DNA from: Gammaproteobacteria bacterium
GTDB lineage: Bacteria; Pseudomonadota; Gammaproteobacteria; Steroidobacterales; Woeseiaceae
Length of the DNA stretch: 46,573 bases
Direction: 5' to 3'
Assembly: GCA_024640305.1 (NCBI GenBank)
Contig: JAHEFG010000013.1
Span: 1 to 46,573, forward strand
Shown: positions 44,993 through 46,573 of the stretch, piece by piece
Position numbering within the stretch: the stretch's first letter is position 1
Layout: each line of letters begins with the position of its first letter
Made by a program: the position numbers and the translations under genes
The notes under the pieces: generated by a model
Seen by the model: the letters and a program-made list of their open reading frames with translations, nothing else
What the model was told of the DNA's origin: nothing
The model's database searches: none

Positions 44993-46573
44993 CGGATGAA
45001 ACCCATCGCCTCCAGCTTGACGAGAATGCGGTGCGCGGCCAGGTCCGGCGTAATATCGACCGTATCAACGACCATCTCCGCGTTCTCTGGCTCTTCGTAC
45101 GGATCGGAAATACCCGTGAACTCCTTGATCTTGCCTGCGCGTGCCAGCGCGTACAGCCCCTTGCGATCACGCTGCTCACACACTTCGACCGACGTCGAAA
45201 CATGAATCTCGACAAAGCCTCCCAACGGTTCGATGGACTCCCGGACAGCTCGTCGGGTAACCGTGTACGGTGCGATCGGAGCGCAGATGGCGATACCACC
45301 ATTCTTCGTGATTTCGCTGGCCACATAGCCTATGCGACGAATGTTCAGATCACGGTGTTCCTTGGAGAAACCGAGTTCGCTGGACAGGTTTTTGCGCACG
45401 ATGTCGCCGTCGAGCAGACTAACCGGACGCCCGCCCATTTCCATCAACTTAACCATGAGTGCGTTGGCAATCGTTGATTTACCTGATCCGCTGAGGCCCG
45501 TAAAGAACACCGTAAAGCCCTGCTTGTGGCGCGGCGGATGCGTTTTGCGAAGCTCTTCGACGACCTCGGGAAACGAGAACCACTCCGGAATTTCGAGACC
45601 TTCCTGCAAACGGCGCCGCAGCTCCGTGCCCGAGATATTGAGTACGTTGTCGTCATCGGTCTTTTGATCGATCGGGATGTACTCAGCACGGTTCTCGGCA
45701 AAGACCATGAGCTGGAAAGGCACCATGGAAATATCGAGCTCTTCCGCATGTTCCGTCAGCAGCTCTTGCGCGTCGTAGGGGCCATAAAAATCGTCGCCAT
45801 TGCTGTCCTTGCCGGGCCCTGCGTGATCGCGACCGACAATAATGTGCGTACAGCCGTAGTTCTTGCGGATTATCGCGTGCCACAACGCCTCCCGCGGCCC
45901 GCCCATACGCATTGCGAGCGGCAACAGGCTCAGCATTGTCGTCTGTTCGGGGTAGCGATTCAGCAGGTGTTCGTAACAACGCACGCGCGTGAAATGATCG
46001 ACATCGCCCGGCTTGGTCATGCCGACAACCGGGTGAATTAACAGGTTTGCCTCAACGTCGCGGGCGGCCCTGAACGTAAGCTCCTGATGAGCCCGATGCA
46101 TTGGGTTGCGCGTCTGGAAAGCCACAACCTTGCGCCAGCCCAACTTACGGAAACGCGCGCGCAGCTCTCCGGGTCCGTCACGAAGATGTTTGAAGTCATA
46201 GTGCATCGGTAATTCGACGCCCTTCAGGCTGCCACCCACGTACACCGGATTGCTACTAGTCTTTAGGAAGTTTACGGCGGGGTGCTTGCTATCCGTCGTG
46301 CCATAGACCCCCTCGGCCTCGGCATCAATATCCGGTGCCCAGATATCACCCACTTCCAGCGTCGCGAGAATGACACCTTCGAGGTCGCGCAGTGCCAGCT
46401 TGTCGCCGGACTTGAGGTCTTTTGCGAAATCCTCGGTGACATCCAGAGTAATCGGAATCGGCCAAAGCACGCCGTTCTTGAGACGCATTGTTGCTACGAC
46501 AGAATCATAGTCGGGCTTGTTGAGAAACCCGTCAAGCGGCGAAAACGCACCATTGAGCAGCAATTCGATATCG
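44989..46573 (-). CDS. Bifunctional ATP sulfurylase / APS kinase (5' end outside window)
   Basis: About 528 codons are present and the frame continues past the window edge ([17 protein letters not shown] at the boundary, normally residue 30 or later of ATP sulfurylase). The sulfurylase part has [18 protein letters not shown] and [17 protein letters not shown], the ATP-binding motifs. It is followed by an APS kinase domain (about the last 180 residues) with P-loop [20 protein letters not shown], and [11 protein letters not shown]. Together they turn sulfate into PAPS. Sat-CysC fusions occur in marine gammaproteobacteria and differ from the CysDN system. The sulfurylase may also run in reverse during sulfur oxidation. 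It overlaps miaB by 4 bases. Confidence 0.93.
   Translation of the reverse strand, partial: DIELLLNGAFSPLDGFLNKPDYDSVVATMRLKNGVLWPIPITLDVTEDFAKDLKSGDKLALRDLEGVILATLEVGDIWAPDIDAEAEGVYGTTDSKHPAVNFLKTSSNPVYVGGSLKGVELPMHYDFKHLRDGPGELRARFRKLGWRKVVAFQTRNPMHRAHQELTFRAARDVEANLLIHPVVGMTKPGDVDHFTRVRCYEHLLNRYPEQTTMLSLLPLAMRMGGPREALWHAIIRKNYGCTHIIVGRDHAGPGKDSNGDDFYGPYDAQELLTEHAEELDISMVPFQLMVFAENRAEYIPIDQKTDDDNVLNISGTELRRRLQEGLEIPEWFSFPEVVEELRKTHPPRHKQGFTVFFTGLSGSGKSTIANALMVKLMEMGGRPVSLLDGDIVRKNLSSELGFSKEHRDLNIRRIGYVASEITKNGGIAICAPIAPYTVTRRAVRESIEPLGGFVEIHVSTSVEVCEQRDRKGLYALARAGKIKEFTGISDPYEEPENAEMVVDTVDITPDLAAHRILVKLEAMGFIR

Overview
The window is a chromosomal segment of a gammaproteobacterium with mid-range GC. 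The evidence is the Coq7 ubiquinone hydroxylase, a CRP very close to the enterobacterial protein, YhdP, Lnt, LptE, DjlA, DarP, and the conserved operons rsfS-rlmH-maf-rng-yhdP-nit-tldD and phoH-ybeY-corC-lnt. The fused ATP sulfurylase/APS kinase, the arsenic genes and the heme-copper enzyme fit an environmental, probably marine lineage (Woeseiaceae-like or a relative). That placement is inference. Several genes start with TTG or GTG, and many neighbours overlap by 4 or 8 bases.

Bases 1-6103 (plus strand): the end of rpiA, a small membrane protein, then a respiratory operon. The operon encodes a small one-helix subunit, a CuA subunit II, a ba3-like subunit I, a SCO/SenC copper chaperone, a fusion of cytochrome b with two [4Fe-4S] clusters and an MvhD-like domain, an unknown anchored protein, and a hemerythrin. 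Subunit I keeps all six metal-binding histidines, but the active-site tyrosine four residues after the first CuB histidine is glutamine. With the subunit order and the SenC gene, this points to a nitric oxide reductase of the sNOR (norSY-senC) type rather than an oxygen reductase. It is the most interesting system in the window.

Bases 6104-19000: a TPR protein; a tRNA-Gln whose 3' end and terminator are duplicated 150 bases away around a cassette of four small hairpins; rplM-rpsI; a DUF481 outer-membrane protein divergent from coq7, which may be leaderless; crp; rpe; djlA; purC; yihY; pmbA; darP; purE-purK; and an ExeA-type ATPase fused to an FHA domain.

Bases 19000-30700 (minus strand): two small unknown genes, one behind a near-consensus CRP site, then a long housekeeping operon transcribed trm112-holA-nadD-rsfS-rlmH-maf-rng-yhdP-nit-tldD (ribosome maturation, tRNA/rRNA processing, NAD synthesis, replication, envelope lipid transport).

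Bases 30700-46573: a MerC-like protein and hisI on the plus strand. On the minus strand are yidD, sufE, cysS, an unknown membrane protein, and the chain sat-cysC, miaB, arsC, arsB, phoH, ybeY, corC, lnt, leuS, lptE and an HExxH protein. The arsenate reductase/arsenite efflux pair sits inside the usually contiguous miaB-phoH region. The last gene, sat-cysC, runs off the right edge.
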